Below, piece by piece: positions 42,671 to 52,195 of a DNA stretch of 64,000 bases. The position numbers and the translations under genes are program-made. The DNA is taken from the NCBI GenBank assembly GCA_049340005.1, contig JBMPIY010000013.1; one strand, given 5' to 3'. Source of the DNA: CAXBDP01 sp963974465 (GTDB taxonomy: Bacteria > Bacteroidota > Bacteroidia > Cytophagales > Cyclobacteriaceae). The notes below the pieces were generated by a model. The model made no database searches. It had not been told where the DNA came from and saw only the letters and a list, made by a program, of their open reading frames with translations. Positions within the stretch are counted from its first letter, which is position 1; every line of letters begins with the position of its first letter.

Positions 42671-43412
42671 GAAATTAGGCTCTGGGAAGCCAATGGTCAT
42701 TTTGCATGGCTTGCTAGGCACTTTGGATAATTGGATTACTCTTGGCCGACAGTTTTCGGAAAACTTCAAGGTATACCTAGTGGATTTGCGCAATCATGGG
42801 CTTTCGCCTCATTCGGAGGAATTCACCTATGATGCAATGATGGAAGATGTATTGGAGCTTTTCGAGGCTGAAGGAATTGAAAAGCCGATATTATTAGGCC
42901 ATTCGATGGGTGGCAAAGTGGCTATGAACCTAGCATTGAACTCGCCCAAAAGTATCGAAAAACTAATTGTTGCTGATATTGATGCCAAAGCCTATCACGT
43001 ACAGCATGAGCAAATTCTGAATGGGTTAAATGCACTGCCAATAGATAAAATCAGCTCTCGCAAAGAAGCCGACGATGAACTCGCCAAATATGTGGATGAG
43101 TTTGGAATTCGCCAGTTTCTACTCAAAAATCTGGACAGAACGGCTGCTGGATTTTCGTGGAAAATGAACCTACCTGTAATTACCCGAGACATTGAAAAGG
43201 TAGGAGTTGAGATTGGAAAAGGCCAAAGTACTGATTTGCCAACTTTGTTCATCCGAGGAGCAAACAGCAATTACATAAAAGATGAAAATTGGAATGCGCT
43301 CAAAGAAAAATTTCCAAAAGCCAAACTCAAAACCATTGAGAATGCTGGCCATTGGCTACATGCAGAGCAGCCTGAAGAGTTTTACAAAATTGTAATGGAC
43401 TTCGTGAAATAG
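42654..43412 (+). CDS. alpha/beta-fold hydrolase, YbfF-like
   Basis: The 252-residue enzyme has HGLLGTLDNWITLG, the LLGHSMGGKVAMNLAL nucleophile elbow, LFIRGANSNYI near the acid position, and a final histidine in ENAGHWLHAEQPEEF. The DLRNHGLSPHS segment is typical of the YbfF/abhydrolase-11 group of acyl thioesterases/esterases. Coupled to pdxJ by overlap, but no direct pathway link is known to me. Confidence 0.85.
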   Translation: MELNFKKLGSGKPMVILHGLLGTLDNWITLGRQFSENFKVYLVDLRNHGLSPHSEEFTYDAMMEDVLELFEAEGIEKPILLGHSMGGKVAMNLALNSPKSIEKLIVADIDAKAYHVQHEQILNGLNALPIDKISSRKEADDELAKYVDEFGIRQFLLKNLDRTAAGFSWKMNLPVITRDIEKVGVEIGKGQSTDLPTLFIRGANSNYIKDENWNALKEKFPKAKLKTIENAGHWLHAEQPEEFYKIVMDFVK

Positions 43413-43459
43413 CGTGTTTTGCTAATTCATTATCTACCTTCACAAAATAAATCTAGATT

Positions 43460-44185
43460 TTGACAAAAGCAGAAATACAAAAAGGACGTCTATTTTTAAT
43501 ACCTTCCTTGCTATCGGCAGGAGAAATTGATAAAACCATTCCAAAGGGCACGATCGACAATTGCCGTAATCTTCGGTATTTTCTCATGGAAAATCCGCGG
43601 GAGGGTAGACGATTCCTCAGCAAATTGCAAATGCCTGTTCCTATCCAAGAACTTCATATTCAGCAATTGGATAAAAATACTTCTGTGGAGTCCATTGGAG
43701 AATTGCTGTCTCCACTAAGCGATGGACATGACATGGGTGTGATTTCCGATGCTGGTTGCCCTGGTGTGGCTGATCCTGGCAGCATGGCTGTAGAATATGC
43801 GCATAAAATGGGATTCACGGTAATTCCACTTGTCGGCCCATCTTCCTTTTTGTTGGCATTAATGGCTTCAGGTTTTAGCGGACAGTCATTTGCGTTCCAT
43901 GGCTACATCCCTATAGATAAGCGTGAAAGGAATACTTACTTGAAGCAAATGGAGGAACAATCTTTCCGCAAAAAGGAAACGCAGATATTTATGGAAACAC
44001 CTTATCGCAATAATAGTCTCCTCGAAAGCTTACTAAGTAGCTGCCGAGGAAATACCCAATTATGTATTGCTGCTGACATCACTGGTGAAGGTGAATTTAT
44101 TCGCACCCTCCCGCTTTCTTCGTGGAAAAAGGAAAAACCAGATTTGCATAAAATTCCAGCCGTTTTTCTTCTATTTTGTGAATAA
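43460..44185 (+). CDS. SAM-dependent methyltransferase, RsmI/tetrapyrrole-methylase fold
   Basis: From TTG 43460 the 241-residue protein follows the RsmI fold: GRLFLIPSLLS, IPKGTIDNCRNLRYF, MGVISDAGCPGVADPGS, VIPLVGPSSFLLALMASG, FAFHGYIP, and FMETPYRNNSLLESLL. It is the Bacteroidota paralogue of the 16S rRNA 2'-O-methylase RsmI with an altered N-terminus (no GTPIGN motif), so the rRNA target is uncertain. It contains two octamers (43597, 44107). Confidence 0.82.
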   Translation: MTKAEIQKGRLFLIPSLLSAGEIDKTIPKGTIDNCRNLRYFLMENPREGRRFLSKLQMPVPIQELHIQQLDKNTSVESIGELLSPLSDGHDMGVISDAGCPGVADPGSMAVEYAHKMGFTVIPLVGPSSFLLALMASGFSGQSFAFHGYIPIDKRERNTYLKQMEEQSFRKKETQIFMETPYRNNSLLESLLSSCRGNTQLCIAADITGEGEFIRTLPLSSWKKEKPDLHKIPAVFLLFCE

Positions 44186-44219
44186 CAAAAAGAAGCTTTT
44201 TCCTTTTTCAAAATTCTTC

Positions 44220-44251
44220 TATTTTTGACCCTTTATACAATTCTATCTTTG
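44220..44251 (+). promoter_or_regulatory. candidate promoter elements of metK
   Basis: Two TAnnTTTG boxes, TATTTTTG (44220-44227) and TATCTTTG (44244-44251), lie 50 and 19 bases before the metK ATG. The TTTG in the first box may also act as the -33 element of the second (16-base spacing). No SAM-riboswitch-like fold is apparent. Confidence 0.4.
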
Positions 44252-44269
44252 AAACTTAACTAATTCATA

Positions 44270-45553
44270 ATGTCATATTTATTTACATCAGAATCCGTAT
44301 CAGAAGGCCATCCGGATAAAGTTGCCGATCAGATTTCTGATTCATTAATTGATCATTTTTTAGCTTTTGATAAGGACTCCAAAGTAGCCTGCGAAACACT
44401 CGTAACTACTGGCCAAGTAATTCTTGCAGGCGAAGTAAAATCCAATACCTATTTGGATGTGCAGGAAATTGCAAGAGATGTAATTCGTAAAATTGGTTAT
44501 ACAAAGAGTGAATATATGTTTGAGGCAAATTCTTGTGGTGTGCTTTCCGCCATCCATGAGCAAAGCCCAGATATAAACCAAGGTGTAGAAAGAGCAAATA
44601 TCGAAGACCAAGGTGCTGGTGACCAAGGGATGATGTTTGGCTATGCAAGTAGAGAAACGGACAATTACATGCCGCTTCCATTGGAGCTTTCACACTTGTT
44701 GCTTTCGGAATTGGCTGCCCTTCGTAAGGAAGGCAAGAAAATGAAATACCTCCGCCCGGATTCGAAAAGCCAAGTAACTATTGAATATAGCGATAAAGGT
44801 AAACCACTTAGAATTGATACAATTGTAATTTCTACACAGCACGATGAATTTGTATTGCCAAATGGCAATAAGACTAAAGAAGTAGCTGAGGCGGAAATGC
44901 TAGCGGTGATCAAAAGAGATGTGGAGCAAGTATTATTGCCTAGAGTGAAAAAACTATTGCCACAGCGTGTAAAAAGGCTTTTTGGTGATGATGTGATATT
45001 ATTGGTAAACCCAACTGGCAAATTCGTAATTGGTGGGCCACATGGTGATACTGGACTTACAGGTCGTAAAATAATTGTGGATACTTATGGCGGCAAAGGT
45101 GCTCACGGTGGTGGTGCATTTAGCGGTAAAGACCCATCAAAAGTAGACCGCTCTGCAGCTTATGCTACTCGCCATATTGCTAAAAATATGGTAGCAGCAG
45201 GTATTTGTGATGAGGTAACGGTACAAGTAGCATATGCCATTGGTGTAGCGCAGCCAGTAAGTTTATTTGTGAACACCAACAAATCTGCAAAAGTGAAAAT
45301 GACCGATGGAGAAATCTCTGCCAAAATAAAGGAGATATTCGATATGCGTCCTTTTGCAATTGAGAACAGATTTAAGTTGAGAACTCCGATATATGCTGAA
45401 ACTGCTGCATATGGCCACATGGGTAGAAAGCCAGAAATCGTGGAAAAATCATTTAAGGATGGGTCTGGAAAAATTAAAACCATGAAAGTGGAGCTTTTCC
45501 CATGGGAAAAGGAAGATTACACAGATCAGCTGAAAAAAGCATTTGACTTATAA
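44270..45553 (+). CDS. metK: S-adenosylmethionine synthetase
   Basis: The 427-residue enzyme makes SAM from methionine and ATP. It starts with SESVSEGHPDKVADQISDS and shows GDQGMMFGYASRETDNYMPLP, NPTGKFVIGGPHGDTGLTGRK and GAFSGKDPSKVDRSAAY. The C-terminal extension of ~40 residues over E. coli MetK is usual for Bacteroidota. The end of the gene, its terminator and the start of the next gene's tail are duplicated (105-bp repeat). Confidence 0.97.
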   Translation: MSYLFTSESVSEGHPDKVADQISDSLIDHFLAFDKDSKVACETLVTTGQVILAGEVKSNTYLDVQEIARDVIRKIGYTKSEYMFEANSCGVLSAIHEQSPDINQGVERANIEDQGAGDQGMMFGYASRETDNYMPLPLELSHLLLSELAALRKEGKKMKYLRPDSKSQVTIEYSDKGKPLRIDTIVISTQHDEFVLPNGNKTKEVAEAEMLAVIKRDVEQVLLPRVKKLLPQRVKRLFGDDVILLVNPTGKFVIGGPHGDTGLTGRKIIVDTYGGKGAHGGGAFSGKDPSKVDRSAAYATRHIAKNMVAAGICDEVTVQVAYAIGVAQPVSLFVNTNKSAKVKMTDGEISAKIKEIFDMRPFAIENRFKLRTPIYAETAAYGHMGRKPEIVEKSFKDGSGKIKTMKVELFPWEKEDYTDQLKKAFDL

Positions 45554-45651
45554 AGCAAAAGGGCTTCGAAAATTCGAAGCCCTTTTTATTTCTATTTATC
45601 CGCGACTACAAATGCGGAATCAGTTTCTCTTTATGCTTTTTGATTTGTCTT
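45547..45651. repeat. 105-bp direct repeat, left copy (metK end, terminator, hpf tail)
   Basis: CTTATAAAGCAAAAGGGCTTCG through TTGATTTGTCTT recurs at 46252-46356, offset 705 bp. It contains the last codons of metK, a strong terminator (45557-45570 with 45573-45586) and a copy of the last ~40 bases of hpf. The terminator loop differs between copies (AAAATT versus AATTTT). Confidence 0.85.
45557..45586. terminator. metK terminator
   Basis: AAAAGGGCTTCGAA (45557-45570) pairs with TTCGAAGCCCTTTT (45573-45586). A second, near-identical hairpin is at 46262-46291, before hpf. Confidence 0.85.
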
Positions 45652-46251
45652 TTCCAGACTTTCTCATTTTAGCACTTTTGAAAGATTTGCTTATCACCAA
45701 TACATATATTAAAAAATTCTTGAAGTTATAGCGTCGAATTTCATTTGGAAGATGAGTTTTTAATTTGGTCTTCTTCCTATTTCTTACCTCCTCGGCCTAA
45801 GAGATTTTCCTGTTAAGAAATATGTGGAGTAAATAGGCTTCCGAGATTCAAAGACTGTTTGAGTGCAGCGTTTTCTTTGAATCGCCTATTTATGGAACAT
45901 ATTTTAGGGAAAAGATCCTCAGCCTTGCCTGCCAGACAGGCTTGATTTTTTGCTTCTTTTGTTTCAAAAGAAAGAAAAGGAGGGGTTAGCTGATAAGTTT
46001 GCAATTACGCATTGCAATTCTTTTCAATACAAAGAGTTGTTAATGAATTTCTTTATATTATTGAATTGAGAAGCTTTTTGGAATTTTTCTTGTTACTTTT
46101 TGTCATTGCCACAAAAAGTAACCAAAAAAGTCTAGACAAAAAGAAGCTTCCTCGCTCAAGGCTCGCGCCGGCCCGCCTTTTTGTCCTCCTACCCGCAAAC
46201 AGCCGTAATTAAATTAATATGATGGTTACATTCTATTCCAAAAACATTTGG
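45652..46251. repeat. 600-bp insertion made of two dispersed hairpin modules (copy A)
   Basis: No gene is supported. Module M1 (about 45782-45985) carries AAATAGGC...GATTCAAAGA pairing with TCTTTGAATC GCCTATTT and then TTAGGGAAAAGATCCTCAGC. Module M2 (about 46075-46210) carries GTTACTTTTTGT pairing perfectly with ACAAAAAGTAAC, then AAGTCTAGACAAAAAGAAGC and GCGCCGGCCCGCCTTTTTG. Both modules recur at 52196-52525 in the reverse order. The insertion lies between the two 105-bp copies. Confidence 0.75.
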
Positions 46252-46356
46252 CTTATAAAGCAAAAGGGCTTCGAATTTTCGAAGCCCTTTTTATTTCTAT
46301 TTATCCGCGACTACAAATGCGGAATCAGTTTCTCTTTATGCTTTTTGATTTGTCTT
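46252..46356. repeat. 105-bp direct repeat, right copy
   Basis: Right partner of 45547-45651. Its last 46 bases are the real 3' end of hpf, and its hairpin (46262-46275 with 46278-46291) serves as the hpf-side terminator. Confidence 0.85.
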
Positions 46357-46613
46357 CTCAATGCTTCAATTGCATCGTCTGTAGCTGCTTCGAATGAGGC
46401 TGACCGCCCACCAGCAAATAATTGCTTCCCAGGAATGTTTAATTTTATTTCGGTGATCTTATTTTCATTGACATCACTTTTATCAAGTTTTAGGAAAACC
46501 TCTCCGTCAATAATTCTATCATAAAAGGTTTCCAGCTTATCTGCTTTCTTCTGAATAAATTCCAATAGCTTGACATCTGCGTCAAAATGGATAGAGTGAA
46601 TTTGCAGCTTCAT
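46311..46613 (-). CDS. hpf: ribosome hibernation promoting factor, short form
   Basis: ATG 46613 (MKLQIHSIHFDADVKLLEF) is chosen over 46643, which overlaps the xerC stop. The 100-residue protein is the RaiA/HPF domain: a first strand with IHFDADVKL, the helix QKKADKLETFYDRI, the strand GEVFLKLD and ASFEAATDDAIEALRRQIKKHKE with the basic face. Short HPF promotes 100S ribosome dimers in stationary phase. It ends 40 bases inside the duplicated 105-bp segment. Confidence 0.9.
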   Translation of the reverse strand: MKLQIHSIHFDADVKLLEFIQKKADKLETFYDRIIDGEVFLKLDKSDVNENKITEIKLNIPGKQLFAGGRSASFEAATDDAIEALRRQIKKHKEKLIPHL

Positions 46614-46642
46614 AATCGTTAGTTTTTGTGTTAAAAAATTCA

Positions 46643-47512
46643 TTAAGCTTTTGGGTGAGCCTTTTCAAAAACTGCCTTTAGCTTTTCCATGCTATTGTGT
46701 GTGTACACTTGTGTGGCGGCTAGATTGGCATGTCCCAAGAGATCCTTTATGGCATTGATATCTGCGCCATGATTTAGTAAATGTGTTGCATAGGTATGTC
46801 TTAATAAATGTGGACTAGAATTTCCTCTTTGTATGTATTTGCGAACTATCCTTTGAATCATCACCGGATAGGCTTGCTCGCCTTTACTATTTACGAAAAA
46901 CCAAGCTAAATCTTTGCCATTAAAGGCAAGTTTTTTTTCAGTCTGATAGATTTTTATTTGCTCCCCTAATTGAGGTAAAATAGGAATGACCCTTTGCTTA
47001 TTTCGCTTACCTGTCACTTTCAATGTGTTGGCAAACAAATTCACATCCTCATCCTTCAAATTCAGTAATTCGGAAAGACGGATACCGGTACCATAAAATA
47101 ATTCTAAAATAAGTCGGTCACGATAGCCTGCATAGTTTTGTGGAAAATTTGTCTCGTCAAGAAATTGATCTAGCTCCTGCTCACGCAAAAAATCAGGCAA
47201 TTTCTTACCCGTCTTTAGACTTTTCAATCGAAGGGCTGGATTGTCCGAACGGTAGTTTTCCTTTTGGAGATAATTGAAAAAGGAGTGTAAAGTCGCAATT
47301 TTCCGGTTGACGGAGCGGGAGGTAATACCTTGCTCCATCAAAAAAATAACCCAAGACCTCAAAATGCTAAAATCAGCATCTGCGGCTTGGGTATTAATAT
47401 GATGATTTGACAGGTGTTCAGTAAATTGAGTTAAGTCATTTTCATAAGCCACAATGGTGTGCTTACTATATCTCTTCTCAAATTCTAAAAACTGTAAAAA
47501 TGATTTTATCAT
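46643..47512 (-). CDS. xerC: tyrosine recombinase XerC
   Basis: The 289-residue protein has the SAM-like N-terminal core-binding domain and a complete catalytic set: R145 (TGIRLSELL), K169 (TGKRNKQR), H235-x-x-R238 (HLLRHTYATH), H261 (LGHANL) and Y270 (TQVYTH). With XerD it resolves chromosome dimers at dif. The rpsU-xerC-hpf order is common in Bacteroidota, so this is the housekeeping enzyme and not the island integrase. Confidence 0.93.
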   Translation of the reverse strand: MIKSFLQFLEFEKRYSKHTIVAYENDLTQFTEHLSNHHINTQAADADFSILRSWVIFLMEQGITSRSVNRKIATLHSFFNYLQKENYRSDNPALRLKSLKTGKKLPDFLREQELDQFLDETNFPQNYAGYRDRLILELFYGTGIRLSELLNLKDEDVNLFANTLKVTGKRNKQRVIPILPQLGEQIKIYQTEKKLAFNGKDLAWFFVNSKGEQAYPVMIQRIVRKYIQRGNSSPHLLRHTYATHLLNHGADINAIKDLLGHANLAATQVYTHNSMEKLKAVFEKAHPKA

Positions 47513-47569
47513 CGGTCGAAACTATTTAGCTTCAACTTAGCGAAAATCGTTGAGAATACCTGTTGTTAA

Positions 47570-47764
47570 TTAAATATTATCTGCGTCCTGCATTTTCTGA
47601 CGGTAAGCAGCACGAATTTTCTCGTGTCTTCTTACCACAGAAGGCTTTTCGAACTGCATTCTGCTGCGAAGTTCTTTCAACACACCTGTACGCTCGAATT
47701 TCTTTTTGAAACGCTTAAGAGCCTTATCAATCGACTCGTTTTCTTTTACGTTAACTATAATCAT
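47570..47764 (-). CDS. rpsU: 30S ribosomal protein S21
   Basis: The 64-residue protein has the S21 signature: IIVNVKENESIDKALKRFKKKFE, GVLKELRSRMQFEKPS and the basic tail RRHEKIRAAYRQK. In Bacteroidota S21 interacts with the 3' end of 16S rRNA and contributes to Shine-Dalgarno independence. It leads the rpsU-xerC-hpf group. Confidence 0.95.
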   Translation of the reverse strand: MIIVNVKENESIDKALKRFKKKFERTGVLKELRSRMQFEKPSVVRRHEKIRAAYRQKMQDADNI

Positions 47765-47902
47765 TTCTTTCCTTTGATTTCAAATTGGGATGCAAAGTTA
47801 AGGATAGATTTTAATCTTCCCAATATCGTGGATGAAAGTTTTCGAGATTTGCCTTATAAATAGGGATTTAGAACAAAGGAAATACTCTGCAAACCTTCCT
47901 TA

Positions 47903-49417
47903 TTAAAGCAAGGCTAATAAATCATCGATATAATCTCTATTATTACTTAGTCTTGGCACCTTATTTTGCCCACCTAATTTTCCTCTACTTTTCATCCACC
48001 TATAAAACGTGCCTTCGGGCGCCATGTAAACTTTTGGCAACTCTAAGGCAATATCCTTGTAGCGCTTAGCATCATAGTCAGAGTTGATCTCACGTAGCTT
48101 CTGATCCATCAGGCGAGTGAATAAGTCTATATCCTCAGGCTGTTGGTCAAACTCTATTACCCACTCATGGCCAGCTCTTTTTCCCTCTGCAAAGTATTTA
48201 GGTGCAGCAGTAAAGTTGGCTATGCTTGCTTTTGTTTCTTTAGCTGCATGAGTGACTGCTTGCTCTGCATTTTCCACAATTACTTCCTCACCAAAGGCAT
48301 TCATAAAATGCTTGGTACGACCTGAAATCTTGATTCTGAAAGGCTCTAAGGAAGTAAACTTAATTGTATCGCCAATCAAATACCTCCAAAGTCCGGCGTT
48401 GGTACTTATAAGCAATACATAGTTTTGACCAATCTCAACCTCATGCAAGGCTAGCACTTTTGGGTCATCGCTTCCATATTCTTCTGCTGGAATGAATTCA
48501 TAAAAAATTCCATAATCCAGCATCAAGAGCATTTCATCTGAATTGGGTTGATCTTGAATTCCAAAAAATCCTTCGGATGCGTTGTAAGTTTCCAAATAAC
48601 GCATTTTGGAGGAAGGAATTAGTTTATTGAATACGCTCTTATATGGTCCAAAAGCTACAGCCCCATGCACAAATAGCTCTAGATTAGGCCAAACTTCATG
48701 AATATGCGATTTGCCGGTTAATTCGAGGATTCGCTCAAGCAATATAATGGTCCAAGTAGGTACTCCAGCCAAATTGGTTACATTCTCTTTGGAAGTGATT
48801 TGCGCCATTTTATCAATTTTGCTTTCCCACTCATCCATTAGTGCTATATCCAAACTTGGCGTTCGAGTGATTTGCACCCAAAATGGCAAGTTCTGCATGA
48901 TCACAGCAGACACATCACCATAATAGGATTCACCCTGCTTATCAAACTGATTGATTTGATGACTTCCGCCAATTCCTAAACCCTTGCCTGCAAACACCTT
49001 GGTGTCCGGATAGTTATTCACATAGATAGAAAGTAAGTCTTTCCCTCCTTTGAAGTGACAATCCTCTAGTGCTTCCGTCGTCACAGGAATGAATTTACTT
49101 CGCGCATTTGTAGTACCTGACGACTTGGCAAACCACTTTACTTCTGTTGGCCAAAGGAGCTTTTGCTCTCCCTTCATTAGTCTATCTATATAGGGAAAAA
49201 GCTCCTCGTAGCTGACAATTGGCACTTGCTCCATAAACTCCCTCCGATTGCGAATAGAAGAGAATTTATATTTCTTACCATATTCTGTATTTCTAGCTGC
49301 AAGCAAAAGGTTATTCAATATTCCCTCTTGTGCTTCAATGGGATTTTCCTTGAAATAGTTGATCTGGTCAATCCTGCGCTTCATAGCCCAGGTAATTATG
49401 GAATTGAGTATTTCCAT
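47903..49417 (-). CDS. GH3-family acyl-adenylating protein
   Basis: The 504-residue protein has the GH3 architecture: ARNTEYGKKYKFSSIRN at ~37, the adenylate motif AKSSGTTNARSKFIPVT at ~110, LAGVPTWTIILLERI, and the ETYNASEGFFGIQDQP core, ending with the basic KSRGKLGGQNKVPRLSN. Plant relatives join amino acids to hormones through an acyl-AMP. Bacterial members are common in Bacteroidota and unassigned in function. Confidence 0.88.
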   Translation of the reverse strand: MEILNSIITWAMKRRIDQINYFKENPIEAQEGILNNLLLAARNTEYGKKYKFSSIRNRREFMEQVPIVSYEELFPYIDRLMKGEQKLLWPTEVKWFAKSSGTTNARSKFIPVTTEALEDCHFKGGKDLLSIYVNNYPDTKVFAGKGLGIGGSHQINQFDKQGESYYGDVSAVIMQNLPFWVQITRTPSLDIALMDEWESKIDKMAQITSKENVTNLAGVPTWTIILLERILELTGKSHIHEVWPNLELFVHGAVAFGPYKSVFNKLIPSSKMRYLETYNASEGFFGIQDQPNSDEMLLMLDYGIFYEFIPAEEYGSDDPKVLALHEVEIGQNYVLLISTNAGLWRYLIGDTIKFTSLEPFRIKISGRTKHFMNAFGEEVIVENAEQAVTHAAKETKASIANFTAAPKYFAEGKRAGHEWVIEFDQQPEDIDLFTRLMDQKLREINSDYDAKRYKDIALELPKVYMAPEGTFYRWMKSRGKLGGQNKVPRLSNNRDYIDDLLALL

Positions 49418-49430
49418 TCGTGGCGACTCC

Positions 49431-50165
49431 TTATAGTTTTCTTTTCAGTTCGAAATGTTTTCCTAAATATACTCTTCTTACTTGTTCATCAGCTGCTAAT
49501 TCTTCTGCAGTTCCTGCTTTTAGTAAATTTCCTTCGAACATCAAGTAGGCTCTGTCGGTAATCGACAAGGTTTCATTTACATTGTGATCAGTAATAAGTA
49601 TCCCAATATTCTTTTGCTTCAATTGCCCTACAATGGTTTGAATTTCTTCCACGGCTATTGGATCTACCCCAGCAAAAGGCTCATCTAACAATACGAATTT
49701 TGGATCGACCGCCAATGCGCGAGCTATTTCAGTTCTACGTCGTTCTCCACCTGAAAGCACCATACCCAAATTTTTGCGCACATGGGTTAGGCTAAATTCT
49801 TCAAGCAAACTTTCCACCCGCTCCTTTCTCTCGTTTTTGGGCATTTTAGTCATTTCAAGCACAGCCATGATGTTATCCTCAACAGATAGTTTTCTAAAAA
49901 CCGATGCCTCCTGTGCTAGATAACCAATGCCCAGTTTTGCCCTTCTATACATAGCAAGACCTGTGATATCTTCATTATCAAGGAATATTTTACCATCGTT
50001 AGGTTTTATCAAACCCACAATCATATAAAATGTGGTAGTTTTACCGGCTCCATTTGGACCAAGCAATCCCACAATTTCACCCTGACCTACTTCTACAGAG
50101 ATATTGTTTACAACGGGTCTGCCTTTATACTTTTTGACTAAATTCTCAGCTCTTAATTTTATCAT
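49431..50165 (-). CDS. lptB: LPS export ABC transporter ATP-binding protein
   Basis: The 244-residue ATPase has Walker A GPNGAGKTTTFYMIVGL, Q-loop YLAQEASVFRKLSVEDN, signature LSGGERRRTEIARALA, Walker B FVLLDEPFAGVDPIAV and switch ITDHNVNETL, all matching LptB closely. It powers lipopolysaccharide transport with LptFG. It follows recJ with no gap. Confidence 0.94.
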   Translation of the reverse strand: MIKLRAENLVKKYKGRPVVNNISVEVGQGEIVGLLGPNGAGKTTTFYMIVGLIKPNDGKIFLDNEDITGLAMYRRAKLGIGYLAQEASVFRKLSVEDNIMAVLEMTKMPKNERKERVESLLEEFSLTHVRKNLGMVLSGGERRRTEIARALAVDPKFVLLDEPFAGVDPIAVEEIQTIVGQLKQKNIGILITDHNVNETLSITDRAYLMFEGNLLKAGTAEELAADEQVRRVYLGKHFELKRKL

Positions 50166-51872
50166 CTATTCAAATTTGATATCCTTCAGCATGGCTTGAA
50201 GTGTGGTAGTTCCTCTAAACTCGTTCTCCTCCAAATTGTAGGCCATACTAAGCTGCATTCCACTATTTATCATTTCGGCATAGGCAGCAAAGCCAAATCC
50301 TATGACCGTAATCTCAGCATCACTTCCTTCTTCGGTGGCTATAAATTTGATATGTTCCTCCTTCATTACACGCAAGCTATCTGCCTTGGCACGAATACCC
50401 GATGATGTAAATACAGGCATCATATTACCCGGCCCAAAAGGCGCCATTTGCTTTAGGATTCGGTAGAACTTATCATTAATACGCTTCAAAGGGATCTCAT
50501 GATCCACATTCACCACGGGAATCAACATTTCATCTGTGATATGGCGACTTACCACTTCCTCAAATTTACTTCGGAAGGCATCTACATTCTCCAAATCTAA
50601 GGTAAGACCTGCTGCATATCGGTGTCCCCCAAATTGCTCTAGCAAATCGGAACATTCCTCTATGGCATTATAAACATCGAAACCGGGCACCGAACGTGCC
50701 GAGCCGGTTGCCTTATTATTGCTTTCAGTCAATATAATTGTAGGCCTATAGAAGCGATCGATACAGCGGGAGGCAACAATTCCGATGACGCCTTTGTGCC
50801 AGCTGTTTTTGAATAAAACGGTACTCTTGGCTTGCAACAAATGCTCATCTCCTTCTATCATATCCAAAGCCTCTTTGGTGATATTGGAATCGAAACTTCT
50901 GCGCTCTTCATTATTTTCGTTTATCAATGCGGCCAAGTCACGCGCCATCGTTTCGTCTTCGGTTACGAGCAAATCTACGGAAGCACGTGCGTGAGCAATT
51001 CTGCCAGCTGCATTTATTCTCGGGCCAATGGTGAATACGATTTTTGATACATCCAACTCTCCACGCAATGCGGATATGTCCATCAACGCTCGTAAGCCTG
51101 GTCTTGGGTCGGTGTTTAATTTCTCTAATCCGAAATAAGCAAAAACACGATTTTCATCTTCTATCGGCACTATATCGGCTGCTATACTTACGACTAATAA
51201 ATCTAAAAACTCATAGAGCTCTTCTAGTGGCCAACCTTGATGCATACTTAAGGCTTGCAGAAATTTAAACCCAACTCCGCAGCCCGAAAGCTCCTTGAAT
51301 GGGTAGGCACAATCCTCCCGCTTTGGATCCAGCACAGCAATAGCGGGAGGAATTTCTGCTCCCGGTCTATGATGATCACAAATAATAAAATCTACTCCCA
51401 GTATTGTTGCATCTGCTACTTTTTCAACAGCCTTTATTCCGCAGTCTAAACTTATTATCAAGCTAAATCCATTTGCATGCGCATACTCTATACCTTGACT
51501 CGAAATGCCATAACCTTCAGAGTATCTATCTGGAATATAATAATCTAGCAAGGAATATCTGCGACTCAGGAATGAAAAGAAAAGGCTTACAGCTGTAGTG
51601 CCGTCCACATCATAATCGCCATAAATCAAGATTTTCTCTCGATTTGCCATGGCAGCAAGCAGGCGATTTACGGCTTTGTCCATATCCTTCATGCGGAATG
51701 GATCATAAAGATTGCCTAAGGAAGGGCGGAAAAAATATTGCGCTTCCTCATAGGTGTGTATGCCTCTTTGCAAAAGCAATAAGGAAATATCCTTGCTCAC
51801 ACCCAAACTTGTGCATAAAGCTTCGATAGCTTCTGGTTCGGGTCTGACATTATAATTCCATCGTTTCTGCAT
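50166..51872 (-). CDS. recJ: single-stranded-DNA-specific exonuclease RecJ
   Basis: The 568-residue enzyme has the DHH motifs: IYGDYDVDGTTAVSLFF, DCGIKAVEKV, FIICDHHRPG, and DHHA1 domain GVIGIVASRCIDRFYRPTI with GSARSVPGFDVYNAIEECSDLLEQFGGHRYAAG. It degrades 5' ends of single strands in recombination and repair. It carries three octamer copies (50766, 51314, 51343), a high local density. CAAAAGTA at 51877-51884 on the plus strand is a possible -7 box very close to the start. Confidence 0.95.
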   Translation of the reverse strand: MQKRWNYNVRPEPEAIEALCTSLGVSKDISLLLLQRGIHTYEEAQYFFRPSLGNLYDPFRMKDMDKAVNRLLAAMANREKILIYGDYDVDGTTAVSLFFSFLSRRYSLLDYYIPDRYSEGYGISSQGIEYAHANGFSLIISLDCGIKAVEKVADATILGVDFIICDHHRPGAEIPPAIAVLDPKREDCAYPFKELSGCGVGFKFLQALSMHQGWPLEELYEFLDLLVVSIAADIVPIEDENRVFAYFGLEKLNTDPRPGLRALMDISALRGELDVSKIVFTIGPRINAAGRIAHARASVDLLVTEDETMARDLAALINENNEERRSFDSNITKEALDMIEGDEHLLQAKSTVLFKNSWHKGVIGIVASRCIDRFYRPTIILTESNNKATGSARSVPGFDVYNAIEECSDLLEQFGGHRYAAGLTLDLENVDAFRSKFEEVVSRHITDEMLIPVVNVDHEIPLKRINDKFYRILKQMAPFGPGNMMPVFTSSGIRAKADSLRVMKEEHIKFIATEEGSDAEITVIGFGFAAYAEMINSGMQLSMAYNLEENEFRGTTTLQAMLKDIKFE

Positions 51873-52195
51873 TTAGCAAAAGTACAAATAATTGAGGCTT
51901 GATTTTTTTTATAAGCTAGGCAAGATTAAAATTAGCCAACACCAAATCGAAATTTACACAAAAAATGAAAGACCGAAAGGTAAATTTGCTTTCTAAAATG
52001 GCAGATCACTTAATTTAAAACTCTCCATAGTGTTTCTGTTAACGCAGAAATTATTTTCAGCTTTGACCTCTAGTTTTTTGTGTCAAATGAAAGGAAAGAA
52101 ATAGGTTTGCTTATAAAGTTGTATTCATGATTTGAAATACTTTTTAATACAATGGGCAGATAAATTATCTGGTTAAATCTTTGGATTTCAATGTT
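51873..52195. other. intergenic, no gene seen
   Basis: AT-rich, no family-like frame. GAAAGACCGAAAGG near 51969 is a half copy of the fumC terminator hairpin arm at 52746-52758. Confidence 0.4.

Noticed and set aside
45813..46004. 63-residue minus-strand protein (with a similar 96-residue one at 52223-52513)
   Set aside because: Both are translations of the dispersed hairpin modules, in which similarity follows the DNA repeat rather than a coding constraint.
46643..47512. XerC as the integrase of the island
   Set aside because: It is the housekeeping enzyme in the conserved rpsU-xerC-hpf setting, 33 kb from the island.
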